A DNA stretch of 64,000 nucleotides from Candidatus Nitrospira nitrificans (GCF_001458775.1 NZ_CZPZ01000023.1:234007-298006); one strand, 5' to 3'; numbered from the stretch's first letter, positions 28,148-36,905 are shown. The notes: generated by a model not told the origin, from the letters alone. Numbers and translations are program-made.

Positions 28148-29254
28148 ATGGCATCCGCGATGAGCCCTGTGCAGCTGGAAGCGGCGCTGAAACAGCAGGC
28201 GCCCGGGTCTCTGTATCTCGTCGTGGGGGAAGAAGACCTTCTGCGGGATTCCGCGCTCGCTGCCATCACGCGCGCGGTGCTTGGCAGCGAAAGAAATGAA
28301 TTCAATTACGAACTGTTTTATGGAGATGACGCGAGCGGAACCGATATTCGGAACAGTGTGGCGGCCGTGCCGGTCTTCGCGGATCGTCGCGTCGTCGTGG
28401 TGAAGGCGGCGGAGAAACTGATCGCTCGAGAAAGCGAGCCGCTGCTCGATTGTGTCAACAAGCCGGTGGACTCCACGACGCTCGTGTTTGTGAGCCCGAA
28501 GCTGGATGGTCGGTTGAAATTTTCACAAGCCCTGGCGCGCGCGGCGGTCATGGTCGATTGCTCACCTCTCCGCGAGGCGCAGCTGCCGTCTTGGATCGCC
28601 CGCGAAGCAGAACGGGTCGGGCTTCGATTGGAAGACGCGGCGGCCTACGTGCTGCAGGAGGCTTGCGGCGCATCACTCTACGGCTTGCGGAGAGAATTGG
28701 AGAAATTGGCTTCCTATGTGCCGGCTGATCGGGCGGTTACCGCTGCCGATGTGCATCTGCTGCGTGGCATGGAGCCGGGAGCCTCTGTGTTCGACTTGAC
28801 GCTGGCCATCGCGGAAGGTCGCCGTGGACAGGCGCTTTCTATTCTTGCGCGGAATATTGAAGCAGGAGAGGCCCCGCTTCGGATCCTTGGCTCTCTTGCG
28901 TGGCAGTATCGCCGTCTCTGGAAGGTCAAAGAGTCGCTGGCCAATGGCGGTCGTGAAGGCGAAGCGGCGAGAGGCTTGCGCATGGACCCGTGGAAGGTCC
29001 GCCCCTTCCTCAATCGGTTTTCCGAGAGGCATCTCCAATCAGCGCTAGGCCTCTTTCTGGACACCGATGGGAGGTTGAAAGGGGGCAGCGGCAGTCGACC
29101 ACGACTGGTGCTGGAACGTCTGCTGTTGAAACTGTGCGAGGATACGGCAAACCCACAGGGTGAACCACCGAATCGTCCTTCGGTGCCACCCAAGCGGGTT
29201 CCTGGACGGGTCGTGTCGAACGTCCGGACGATTAAGAGCCGGACAGCCCGTTGA
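28148..29254 (+). CDS. holA: DNA polymerase III delta subunit
   Basis: A 368-aa clamp-loader subunit that opens the beta sliding clamp. Family blocks are present: GSLYLVVGEEDLLRD, NEFNYELFYGDD, PVFADRRVVVVKAAEKL and LRRELEKLASY. The last 30 residues are rich in Pro and Arg and are not conserved. The 3' end overlaps the convergent rpsT gene by 23 bp. Confidence 0.92.
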   Translation: MASAMSPVQLEAALKQQAPGSLYLVVGEEDLLRDSALAAITRAVLGSERNEFNYELFYGDDASGTDIRNSVAAVPVFADRRVVVVKAAEKLIARESEPLLDCVNKPVDSTTLVFVSPKLDGRLKFSQALARAAVMVDCSPLREAQLPSWIAREAERVGLRLEDAAAYVLQEACGASLYGLRRELEKLASYVPADRAVTAADVHLLRGMEPGASVFDLTLAIAEGRRGQALSILARNIEAGEAPLRILGSLAWQYRRLWKVKESLANGGREGEAARGLRMDPWKVRPFLNRFSERHLQSALGLFLDTDGRLKGGSGSRPRLVLERLLLKLCEDTANPQGEPPNRPSVPPKRVPGRVVSNVRTIKSRTAR

Positions 29255-29504
29255 CGTGCAGCGCCAGACGAGAAATTCGACGGGATGCAGTATTGGGATG
29301 AAGGGCGCCTTTCGAAACGGCTTTCCCGATCGCCGAGGTGGCTTCCAGCAAGGTGGTTTTGGCCTCATCAGCCTTTTTGCCGGCTACGGCGGATTGAACC
29401 TTCTTGATGAGCGTCTTCACCGCATTCATCGTGGCCCGGTTCCGCTCATGCCGTCGCTCGGCTTGGCGCGCGCTTCGAATCGTCGATTTATGAATCTGCG
29501 GCAT
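29232..29504 (-). CDS. rpsT: 30S ribosomal protein S20
   Basis: A 90-aa, very basic helical protein. The start MPQIHKSTIRSARQAERRHE and the later SAIGKAVSKGALHPNTASRR are typical of S20, which binds 16S rRNA early in 30S assembly. It is encoded on the strand opposite to holA, with tail-to-tail overlap. It has a GGAG-like ribosome-binding site. Confidence 0.93.
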   Translation of the reverse strand: MPQIHKSTIRSARQAERRHERNRATMNAVKTLIKKVQSAVAGKKADEAKTTLLEATSAIGKAVSKGALHPNTASRRISRLALHVNGLSGS

Positions 29505-29583
29505 CGATCACTCCTATAAAAAAGAAAGTGACTAGTATCATAGTATCTCGCCGGCCGTCAAGGATCGGCCCTCAAGAAGGAGT

Positions 29584-30303
29584 ATGAGCATGGTGAAGAT
29601 TGTGGCACGGGATCGACTCATCTTTGCGTTAGATGTGCCCTCAGCGGCGGAAGCAGACCGGCTCTTGGACCGGCTCCACGGACATATTTCGTTCGTGAAG
29701 GTCGGCCTTGAATTGTATACCGCGGCAGGTCCCGAGATGGTGAAGCGGATTGTGGAGCGGGGCATGCGGGTGTTTCTCGACCTCAAATTTCTCGATATCG
29801 AAGAGACGGTCCGCCGCGCGACGAGTCGGGTGGCGGAGATGGGAGTGGAGTTTTTAACCATCCACGCGAACCGCAAGGCGCTCACGGCGGCCGTGCAAGG
29901 GCGGGAGGGTTCGGCGTTGAAGCTGCTGGCTGTGACCGTGCTCACGAACTTCGACGGTCAGGATCTTCGGGAAATGGGAATACAGCGGACGGTCCAAGAC
30001 CTGGTCACAGCCCGGGCCGCGCTCGCCTCCGAAGTCGGCTGCGACGGCGTGGTGGCGTCCGGTGAAGAAGCAGCGGCCATCCGACAGAAAGTCGGGCCAC
30101 ACGTTGTGATTGTCACGCCGGGAGTCCGACCAGCCGGCAAGGGTGTCGACGACCATGCACGGGCGACGACGCCCACGCAGACGATCGCCTCCGGCGCGGA
30201 TTATCTCGTGATCGGCCGGCCTATTCGCGATGCGGAAGACCCGGCCGTAACGGTGGCTGCCCTCATCGTGGAGATGCAGGCGGCCTTTGATGCGCGCGGG
30301 TAA
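29584..30303 (+). CDS. pyrF: Orotidine 5'-phosphate decarboxylase
   Basis: A 239-aa TIM-barrel enzyme that converts OMP to UMP in pyrimidine synthesis. The catalytic DxKxxD triad is DLKFLD (D66, K68, D71); most homologues have His where Leu70 stands here. The phosphate-binding end TPGVRP and GADYLVIGRPI are present. A second in-frame ATG lies at 29590. It ends about 180 bp before tRNA-His. Confidence 0.94.
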   Translation: MSMVKIVARDRLIFALDVPSAAEADRLLDRLHGHISFVKVGLELYTAAGPEMVKRIVERGMRVFLDLKFLDIEETVRRATSRVAEMGVEFLTIHANRKALTAAVQGREGSALKLLAVTVLTNFDGQDLREMGIQRTVQDLVTARAALASEVGCDGVVASGEEAAAIRQKVGPHVVIVTPGVRPAGKGVDDHARATTPTQTIASGADYLVIGRPIRDAEDPAVTVAALIVEMQAAFDARG

Positions 30304-30306
30304 GAT

Positions 30307-30334
30307 GGTCAATGGTCACTGGTCAATGGTCATT
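30307..30334 (+). repeat. Four tandem GGTCAAT-type heptamers
   Basis: The units GGTCAAT, GGTCACT, GGTCAAT and GGTCATT run in tandem just after pyrF. An inverted set (ATTGGCC, AATGACC, AATGATT) lies at about 30393-30413, so the transcript could fold back on itself. It could act as a terminator or be a dispersed intergenic repeat. Confidence 0.55.
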
Positions 30335-30485
30335 TGATCATGAGCTACTCGTCATGAGTGGAAAAGAGCAGCGTTCGGCGGCCTTTCCTCCTATTGGCCA
30401 ATGACCAATGATTCATCCATCGGCGGTCCTCGGTTGCGATGGCGATCGACCCTTTGTTATTATGGCCGTTCCTCGAAACCCTCAT

Positions 30486-30563
30486 GGTGGGTGTAGCTCA
30501 GTTGGTTAGAGCGCCGGATTGTGGATCCGGAGGTCGCGGGTTCGAAACCCGTCATCCACCCCA
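30486..30563 (+). tRNA. tRNA-His (anticodon GTG)
   Basis: A complete cloverleaf. The acceptor stem GTGGGTG pairs with CATCCAC and has the extra G at position -1 opposite C73, the identity mark of tRNA-His. The anticodon loop TTGTGGA is closed by CCGGA/TCCGG. The T arm has GTTCGAA, and the CCA end is encoded. Its last 20 bp are the integration site of the downstream element and are repeated at 43902-43921. Confidence 0.97.
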
Positions 30564-32234
30564 ATAACTCACAAAAGCCTCTCACAGAGAGGCAACTCAG
30601 CTTTTCACGCTTCCGAGAAAGTAGCATGGCTACACTTTGGCTACACTCTGGGAGCGTGGTTTGGCTACATTTCATCTTCGGAAAATCGTACTTCGATCTA
30701 TACTCGCCTGGTTATCCCTAAACGGCTAAGGATTTATTTTAATGGCCGTCGAGAAGTTTGGAAATCGCTCAGGACCAGCGACAAGGACATAGCCGCGTGT
30801 CGCTCTCTTCAGTGGCAGGCTTTTGGAAGGCGTCTATTTTTCACCCTGAGACAACGGGGGGATCGCATGACAAAAGAACAAACCGAAGCATTGATATCAA
30901 ATTGGATCGAAGCAGAGCTTGAAGAGTATGAAGACGCTCGTGCTATGCAAACAGCTGCATACGATGAGGACGAACGAGAAGCAACCTACATCGCCCTGTC
31001 GAATAAGTTTGAATCTCTTCAAGAGGATTTAGTGTCGAATGATCTTCGCTCAATCGCAACCGAGGCTGATGATCTCCTGAAACTCGCCGGTTTGACGCTG
31101 GGGAAAGACTCGGCGGAGTTTCGGGGGATGTGTAGGCGGTTGCTTCGGGCAAAGATTGAAGTACTTCGTGTAGAAGCGGACCGGCTAGAGGGTGAGTATC
31201 GAGACAATCATTTGACTCGACCTGCATCCATTTCTTCGGGAAAGGAAAAGACTTCACTGGGCCAGAAACAAAGCCCATTATTCTCGATTGTCTTAGAGAA
31301 ATACCTTGCTACCAATCCACGTCCAGCGAGAACAGCCCAACCCCTGAAAGCAGAATTTCTTCGCTTCATTGAGACCATTGGAGGAGACAAACCGGTTGCT
31401 ACCATCACGAAGGCCGATGGGGTTGCCTACAAGGAAAGCCTACAGCTAGTTCGGAAGATCCACCTGACAACCTGTATCAAGCATATCTCCAATATGGACA
31501 CTTTGTTTAGGTGGGCGGAAGTTCACGGATACCTTCCCGAGGGCAGTAGTAGCCCATTGAAGGGCCTAGCCCCAAGTAAAAGACAGGCGAAGAAACATTC
31601 CCTAGATCGTCGCCCTTTCACCGATTCAGAACTGCTGATGGTCTTTGGCTCAACAAAATTCAAGAGGCAGCGCAGAGAACGGCCTGAGCGGTATTGGCTG
31701 GTGTTGCTTCTACTCTTTCAAGTCTGTCGGCGAGAAGAAGCCGGACAGCTGTACATTAAGAATTTTGGTGAAGCGGAGGGCATTCCATACTTGCACATTA
31801 TCGATGAAGAGAAAGACCAAACGCTCAAGAACGATGGGAGTAGGCGGAAAGTCCCTCTTCATACAAGTCTCATCAAGCTCGGCTTCATGCAGTACGTTTC
31901 CTCAATGAGAAAGGCGGAACATGCGCGGCTGTTCCCCCAGCTCGCTAGAAAAGGAAACAACGGATATGCCGATCCGGTAGGGAAATGGTTTGGCCGGATG
32001 GTGACGGGCCTAGGCCTAACCGATCCTCGCTTGGTTATTCACTCGCTGAGGCATGGGGGAATTACAAAGTTGCATAGCGCCGGTGTGCCGGTCAATATCG
32101 TGGAGATCCTGGTTGGACATTCGGCGGGGAACGTGCATGAGCAATACGTACATAAGGAACTGATCCCAATGCAGACCCTTCAGGATGGTCTGGAACGGTT
32201 GGACTACTCGGAGGTGGTCAACTTGCTAAGCTGA
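30519..32234 (+). CDS. int: Tyrosine-type site-specific recombinase (integrase)
   Basis: Integrase of the genomic island, next to its attachment site. Counting from the outermost frame start at 30519 (571 aa), the catalytic residues are R404 (CRREE), H508 and R511 (HSLRHGG), H534 (GHSAG) and nucleophile Y543 (EQYVH). An N-terminal DNA-binding part contains YTRLVIPKRLRIYF and VWKSLRTSDKD. The start is unclear: the frame opens at a TTG inside tRNA-His and has no ATG or GTG before ATG 30867. The best ribosome-binding site (GAGAAAG before ATG 30626) belongs to another frame. Confidence 0.88.
   Translation: MWIRRSRVRNPSSTPITHKSLSQRGNSAFHASEKVAWLHFGYTLGAWFGYISSSENRTSIYTRLVIPKRLRIYFNGRREVWKSLRTSDKDIAACRSLQWQAFGRRLFFTLRQRGDRMTKEQTEALISNWIEAELEEYEDARAMQTAAYDEDEREATYIALSNKFESLQEDLVSNDLRSIATEADDLLKLAGLTLGKDSAEFRGMCRRLLRAKIEVLRVEADRLEGEYRDNHLTRPASISSGKEKTSLGQKQSPLFSIVLEKYLATNPRPARTAQPLKAEFLRFIETIGGDKPVATITKADGVAYKESLQLVRKIHLTTCIKHISNMDTLFRWAEVHGYLPEGSSSPLKGLAPSKRQAKKHSLDRRPFTDSELLMVFGSTKFKRQRRERPERYWLVLLLLFQVCRREEAGQLYIKNFGEAEGIPYLHIIDEEKDQTLKNDGSRRKVPLHTSLIKLGFMQYVSSMRKAEHARLFPQLARKGNNGYADPVGKWFGRMVTGLGLTDPRLVIHSLRHGGITKLHSAGVPVNIVEILVGHSAGNVHEQYVHKELIPMQTLQDGLERLDYSEVVNLLS
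30544..30563 (+). repeat. attL core (3' end of tRNA-His)
   Basis: A 20-bp segment, GAAACCCGTCATCCACCCCA, covers the T-loop edge, acceptor stem and CCA of tRNA-His. An exact copy lies at 43902-43921. Insertion leaves the tRNA gene intact. Confidence 0.93.
30627..30669 (+). promoter_or_regulatory. Left cluster of TGGCTACA repeats, probable integrase arm sites
   Basis: Three exact copies of TGGCTACA are at 30627, 30638 and 30662, 64-118 bp inside attL. Similar copies with the same 11-bp spacing lie inside attR. The clusters overlap the ambiguous start of int, which suggests that binding could also control int expression. Confidence 0.55.
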
Positions 32235-32490
32235 CAGGCTGATGAAGGAGAAGTAAACTACTTCGCGCGACTGAGAGGATGCTTGGCTTTTGAAGCGTAA
32301 TTAATGATGGTTTTCTTGACTTCCCCAATTTTGCTACTACAATAGCCCGGCCCCGCCCAAGTCTGACTTGACTCTGTGGACTATATTGACAGTTTGTTTC
32401 CGATTCCACGCTAGAAAAGTTGACCTCTTTCCCTTCCTTCGCTATACATGCATTTAGATGTATATCTGAAAGGTGTAAGCCTTAGGTCCA

Positions 32491-33342
32491 ATGGGAAACA
32501 TTGCCTTCACCACTCTGGTCGTGCTTCTTCTCGCCATCCCAGGTTATATGGTGAGAAAGTTCTATTATGTTGAAGAGTTTACAAGAGAGGTTCTACGGAG
32601 GAGTCTTACGGAGGAAGTATATCAATCCATCCTCTATTCCCTTCCATTTCATTTTCTTACCGTATTGGCGATAGATGCGTTGTATCTTTCAGGATGTATC
32701 CCCATATACGTTGACTATGAAATCCTTCTTCGTTTCCTCAGCGGAATGGCATCGTCCGATTCAGACGGTGTAATTAAAGCAGCAGAGAGCCTTAATCGCT
32801 ACCTCCCTTCCATAAGTATCTATTTCGCATTGACTGCTCTCCTTGGCATGCTCTGTGGGATGGTACTCCGTGTATTGGTCTGGCGCTATAAACTTGATGT
32901 TCGGTACCCAAGTCTCTTTCGGTTTCCCAATCGTTGGCTCTATACTTTTACTGGAAGAGACTGGGAAAAAGATGATGAATATCAATATGTAGTTCTGGAT
33001 GTGATTTGTTCTTTAACGAAAGAGAAGACGAGACTTTACAGGGGAGTAATTTTTGCCTTCGAGACAAATAGTAACGGAGATCTAGAGCAGATCCAATTAG
33101 GTTTTGCGTACAGAGGAAAATTTAAGGAAGACGATAGGTCGTTTTATTGGGAGTCGGTGCCTGGGGATGTTCTGGTTCTAAAATATGACCTCGTACAAAG
33201 TCTCAACATTACGCGCATTCCAGAATCCAAATTTAACCCTGACTCTGCTACCTTCTTGAAGGAGGAGGCTCAGGGCGTGGAGCACACGCACGGTCGAGTG
33301 ATCGACGATCCTTCTCCAACGCCTCCTTCTCCCGTTGCTTAG
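32491..33342 (+). CDS. Membrane protein of unknown function
   Basis: A 283-aa protein with about three hydrophobic helices: near 5-20 (AFTTLVVLLLAIPGYMV), 50-66 (YSLPFHFLTVLAIDALY) and 110-132 (ISIYFALTALLGMLCGMVLR). A cytoplasmic-looking C-terminal half (about 150 aa) follows, containing YQYVVLDVICSLTKEKTRLY and FAYRGKFKEDD. The PGY motif after the first helix recalls membrane anchors of some uncharacterised phage and island proteins. It lies next to int on the plus strand, so it may be a cargo gene. I do not recognise the family. Confidence 0.6.
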   Translation: MGNIAFTTLVVLLLAIPGYMVRKFYYVEEFTREVLRRSLTEEVYQSILYSLPFHFLTVLAIDALYLSGCIPIYVDYEILLRFLSGMASSDSDGVIKAAESLNRYLPSISIYFALTALLGMLCGMVLRVLVWRYKLDVRYPSLFRFPNRWLYTFTGRDWEKDDEYQYVVLDVICSLTKEKTRLYRGVIFAFETNSNGDLEQIQLGFAYRGKFKEDDRSFYWESVPGDVLVLKYDLVQSLNITRIPESKFNPDSATFLKEEAQGVEHTHGRVIDDPSPTPPSPVA

Positions 33343-33391
33343 TGATCTGTTGGATTTTTTCGTAGGCTTCTTTAATGATGTACGTTCCCAT
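33248..33391 (-). CDS. Small charged protein (47 aa), antisense to the 32491-33342 gene end
   Basis: The frame MGTYIIKEAYEKIQQITKQR continues as a Lys/Glu-rich helix and ends in a Pro/Arg tail. A full AAAGGAGGC ribosome-binding site precedes ATG 33391. Its 3' half overlaps, antisense, the end of the membrane protein gene. It is on the same strand as the long minus-strand gene set, so it may be the last gene of that transcript. Function is unknown. Confidence 0.45.
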   Translation of the reverse strand: MGTYIIKEAYEKIQQITKQREKEALEKDRRSLDRACAPRPEPPPSRR

Positions 33392-33578
33392 GGAAGCCTC
33401 CTTTCTCTACCGATAGGCACTAAGTAAGCATATCAGGAGAAATCTAATACGCTACTTTGAATGCATTTCAATACATTTAAATACAATATGATACCGTGTA
33501 ACACAGTGTAGTACACGATGTAGTGCGTTTTCTAGGCCCCAAAGAGGGCCTATGATGGCCGATCGTATAAAGGCCGTT

Positions 33579-33914
33579 TCACGGGCCGGAAACATCCCCA
33601 GCTTTATTATCGGTTCTCATAGTGCCTGAAGCCAACTTGATCACCCTTTCCTTTGCATTTTCGGACATGACCTCACCTAATTCAGGATCAAAGGCTTTCA
33701 CGATAACCCCCTCTGCAACGGGGGCAACCGGCTCAAGACACTTTTGAGTCTCTTTGCCGTCTTTCAGATCAATTCTTACGGTACCGGTGGTTTTGTTTTT
33801 GTAGACGATTTTCTCTCTGCTTGCGTGTGTCACTTCGACAATAACAGGTCTTGCATCAGCCTCGGCTACAGCAAGTTCTTGTTTCAGCTCTATGATTCGG
33901 CCTGCATTGCTCAT
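33579..33914 (-). CDS. Hypothetical island protein
   Basis: A 111-aa protein starting MSNAGRIIELKQELAVAEAD. It contains PVIVEVTHASREKIVYKNKT and VRIDLKDGKETQKCLEPVAP, a mixed alpha/beta pattern. The start at 33914 follows an AAGGAAAGGAAG stretch, while the longer frame to 34124 lacks a good start signal. It lies downstream of the helicase gene on the same strand. I do not recognise it. Confidence 0.55.
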   Translation of the reverse strand: MSNAGRIIELKQELAVAEADARPVIVEVTHASREKIVYKNKTTGTVRIDLKDGKETQKCLEPVAPVAEGVIVKAFDPELGEVMSENAKERVIKLASGTMRTDNKAGDVSGP

Positions 33915-34178
33915 GTTCGTTAATCTTCCTTTCCTTATCTGTTGGTTGTATGGTTTGATTTGGTGAGTGCTTACCCAGCGAGTGGCCCTTAGGCAAACCG
34001 AAGGTTCACCGCACAGGTTCACCCGCTGGTTGTTCGCTGGTTCCCCGATAGGTGTGCTTTGCGGGTTGCTTCCACAAACACCCGGCCTACTAAACTGTAA
34101 CTGTATGATTTCATTAGAGGGCACGTGGTTGGTCTTACCCTAAGAGAGAGGCGGGGCCATGGGGACATGACATTTCTA

Positions 34179-34229
34179 CCCCGTATAAAGTCCGTATAGA
34201 AGACATCTCTATACGAAGTCCTTACGGGG
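34179..34229. repeat. Two-part inverted repeat at the end of the helicase gene
   Basis: CCCCGTA (34179-34185) pairs with TACGGGG (34223-34229), and CGTATAGA pairs with TCTATACG inside it, with a 7-nt asymmetric bulge on each side and a short loop AGACA. The helicase stop codon lies in the outer arm. It may be a terminator, or a processing or nicking site such as an origin. No T-run follows. Confidence 0.5.
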
Positions 34230-36144
34230 TGGCTGGAAAGACCTCTTCCACAAACACGAGGCCTTGTCCTTCTCTCAGCCATCTCCGGTTGACTTCAAGG
34301 GCCTTGGCAACCGTGGCCGTGAATGTGTCGGGCTTCAGCTTTTCACACTCTCCAACGGCCCTACGGATTGCCTTGCTGGAAACCCTTGTCATCCCCCTGG
34401 CAGACAGCATATCAAGATGTCTACTGATAGCCTGGGCTGCACGTTTGATCTTCCCCGGTTCTTTGCCTTCGGGGATCTCGTCATACTTGGTGTCCCACTT
34501 CTTCCACACAGCCCCTTGTAAGACCGGATCAAGTTTCTCCCGCAAGTTATTACTCGCATGAATCAGCCACACATTGACCGGAAGGGCAACCCCGTTGATC
34601 ACCGTGCGGCATCGAATGCGGCCAATCGCTTGAAAGCAATCGTGGGCCACCTCGGAGAGTTGGAGATCTTTCAATCGTTGCCACGTCTGTTCTTTGCTAA
34701 TGTCACCCTTGTCCAGCGACACTCCGAACAGGTCAAGCATGTCTCGGTGAATGATTCCAACAAGGATCAAGTTCTTACAATGCTTGTATTTGTTTGTCCC
34801 TTTGTGTAGTCCCCACGTGGTGATAGATACCCTCGGCCTGTCTGTTCCGTCAGCCAGCTCCAGGGAGTCTTGATTCTTCATCATGACCACTCCCGAAGCA
34901 TTGATGTCCGCTTCAAGAATCTTTACAAAGCTAACCGGTCCCGTCTGTTCATAGACCGGCTTGAAGGCGATGATCAAGGTAGATTCATCCTTCGGAATTC
35001 TGGTGAGGACTTCGATCACTTCCTTGCAGATTCGTCGTTGGTGAGAATGGATCTGCTTGAAGGATTTCAGCACTGAGTATTTTCCCCCACCAGCTTTCAT
35101 TTGATAAATGGCGGTTCCGTCATAGCGTTTCAGACTGGCAAGAGGGGCACCTATAGCTTTCACCTTGGGCAGATGTTCCTCAGCATCGAAGACACTTCTG
35201 TCATACCGTATAAGGTCTCTAATCGGGTTGCTCGCGTCGAGGATGATAATGTTTGTCAGAGCTGAGGGGACCGTCACCTGAAACCCCAACACACCTTTGT
35301 CAGCGAAGTTGGACACCTTCACTGGACTTGGGCAGAGCTTGATGAGATTCAGAACGGTCTCATTGTTGCGTAGGCTCCGATCTTTTTCAGCTAACTCTGT
35401 GAAATGGTCTAAGGTCTCCTGCGGTCGCTGGGGTAGGAGCAAGACGCTTTGCGTGGAGGAGATATCCTTCAGCCGCTTCAGCTCGTTGGCGACTGCTTCC
35501 TCAACTTCTGAAAGCCATACGCTCAGCTCCCCGAACTTGTCGTTGTAGTCTTCGTCTCGTTTGCAGAGGTTCACTACAGCGCCAGCGATAGCAAACAAGG
35601 TCGAAGCCGCACAGGTGCTGGATGTGGTGGTAATCAGGCTCTCATCGTAAATCAATAGGTCTCGCATCTCCCCACCGTATTTGAACTGATCTAGAAACTT
35701 CTCCTTCACCCGGGCATGGCACAAGAGCAGGATTGGTCTATCAATCGCGTTGAGTGTGGCGGGGTACCGAGCAGCGGTCTTGCGATGAAGCAAGCCTACA
35801 TGATCTTTATTCACGCCCAGTTTCTCCAAGGCGTCGAACGTCTCGCATAACGACTCGACATCTTGGGCGGCAATCACGACGGAAACCTCGCCCGACAAAC
35901 CGAGTCGTGCTAGAGCCGTAACCCACGCCATGGCACAGGTGGTCTTGCCTAACCCTGTCTGAAGCCCAAACGCCCATCGTCCCCTGAGATTCCCCTGAGC
36001 CATACAGGTCATGGCATCTAGAATAGCGAACAGGGCTTTCCGCTGGTTCTCGTGTGGCTGATTACCATTTTCCTCAAGAAGCTGAATCGCAATCGTGAAG
36101 GCGGTATCAGTAAGAAGCGTGGCTGTATCGTTCGTGAACTTCAT
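34222..36144 (-). CDS. DEAD/DEAH-like helicase/ATPase of the island
   Basis: A 640-aa protein with helicase motifs in superfamily-2 order. A Q-motif-like HENQRKAL is near 31. Walker A GLQTGLGKTT is at 60-69 (Lys67), an LLLCHARVK segment follows near 150, Walker B LIYDESL is at 164-170, and motif VI QAIGRIRCR is at 505-513 with arginine-finger candidates. The C-terminal 120 aa are helical and unknown. It is probably the replication or transfer helicase of the element, or a phage-type helicase. No primase domain is seen. Confidence 0.75.
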   Translation of the reverse strand: MKFTNDTATLLTDTAFTIAIQLLEENGNQPHENQRKALFAILDAMTCMAQGNLRGRWAFGLQTGLGKTTCAMAWVTALARLGLSGEVSVVIAAQDVESLCETFDALEKLGVNKDHVGLLHRKTAARYPATLNAIDRPILLLCHARVKEKFLDQFKYGGEMRDLLIYDESLITTTSSTCAASTLFAIAGAVVNLCKRDEDYNDKFGELSVWLSEVEEAVANELKRLKDISSTQSVLLLPQRPQETLDHFTELAEKDRSLRNNETVLNLIKLCPSPVKVSNFADKGVLGFQVTVPSALTNIIILDASNPIRDLIRYDRSVFDAEEHLPKVKAIGAPLASLKRYDGTAIYQMKAGGGKYSVLKSFKQIHSHQRRICKEVIEVLTRIPKDESTLIIAFKPVYEQTGPVSFVKILEADINASGVVMMKNQDSLELADGTDRPRVSITTWGLHKGTNKYKHCKNLILVGIIHRDMLDLFGVSLDKGDISKEQTWQRLKDLQLSEVAHDCFQAIGRIRCRTVINGVALPVNVWLIHASNNLREKLDPVLQGAVWKKWDTKYDEIPEGKEPGKIKRAAQAISRHLDMLSARGMTRVSSKAIRRAVGECEKLKPDTFTATVAKALEVNRRWLREGQGLVFVEEVFPATP

Positions 36145-36297
36145 GGTTTCACTTCCTTTCAGAGAAGGTGGTCACGGGTGTTGAAAGCAGGTTGAAGCCC
36201 TGTCCCCATTCTTGCGAGGAGGGGCACCCGTGGCCTAGGCAACTGCCCTAAGTAATTTGCTAATGCTTTAGAAGGAGGAGAGGGATAGAAAGCGGAC

Positions 36298-36516
36298 TTA
36301 CTTCACATGTTCATTGAAACTTGTGCGGACTTCATTCCTATCCCCGGAGACCATCCACTCACAGCCCTTGAAGGTGCACCGCGCAACACCCCGGCGCATC
36401 TCTCGCGATCCGTCGGCGCGAAACCCTCATGGAATAGCTGTGAGCCATAGGAGGCTGTGCTCCCGGTCGTCTGGATAACTCGCGGCCATTTGCTCGGCCT
36501 CACTGAGTACCTTCAT
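36298..36516 (-). pseudogene. Small Cys/His-module protein interrupted by one TGA
   Basis: One frame starts at ATG 36516 with MKVLSEAEQMAASYPDDREH, meets TGA at codon 30 (36427-36429), then stays open to 36298 with MRRGVARCTFKGCEWMVSGD and FNEHVK. The part after the stop carries C-x4-C-x-W-x13-F-x2-H. A similar module occurs in the neighbour at 36564-36905, and the first part shares EHSLLW with that protein's EHSLYW. It may be a one-mutation pseudogene or two coupled small frames. Confidence 0.5.
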
Positions 36517-36563
36517 TCGTGATACTGGCTCCTTTTGCGTTTTAACTTGTGGATATTCATTCT

Positions 36564-36905
36564 TTACCAGTATTTCTTTTCAGCCTCACTGACTCTATGC
36601 GATTCAAAGGCATTCAGAATTTTCGCAATAGATATGTGAACCATAGCCCACTTACAGCCCTCTTTCTTGCAACGTGCGGCATCTCTCGTTTCATTCCACA
36701 TAATTTCATGGAGTGTCGCCTCTCGCTCGATTAGCTCGGCCCGTCGTCTCAATCTGTCATGCGTAGTGAAAATCTTATGTGCATCAAAGGCGGCTACCAT
36801 CTCTTCCCGATTCTTTGACCAACAAAGCCATCCGCAGATGCACCGTGCTCGGTCTGTCGTAAAATCTTTTGATGCTTCCCAGTAAAGTGAATGCTCTTCG
36901 GTCAT
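36564..36905 (-). CDS. Small protein with two Cys/His modules
   Basis: A 113-aa protein starting MTEEHSLYWEASKDFTTDRA, with GGGAG before ATG 36905. Two related modules are visible: ARCICGW followed by an F-DAH end, and ARCKKEGCKW followed by an F-ESH end. Each has Cys residues, then C-x-W, then about 14 residues later F-x-x-H. This suggests a small zinc-binding fold for nucleic acid or protein contact. A Lys/Arg/Glu-rich helix joins the modules. It does not match a family I know. Confidence 0.6.
   Translation of the reverse strand: MTEEHSLYWEASKDFTTDRARCICGWLCWSKNREEMVAAFDAHKIFTTHDRLRRRAELIEREATLHEIMWNETRDAARCKKEGCKWAMVHISIAKILNAFESHRVSEAEKKYW

Noticed and set aside
34019..34282. Short minus-strand frame overlapping the helicase end
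   Set aside because: Low-complexity Arg-rich shadow with no good start; the inverted repeat explains this region better.
36427..36429. Possible selenocysteine TGA in the small Cys/His gene
   Set aside because: No SECIS-like hairpin after the TGA could be recognised and no selenoprotein family fits; nonsense mutation or two short frames is simpler.
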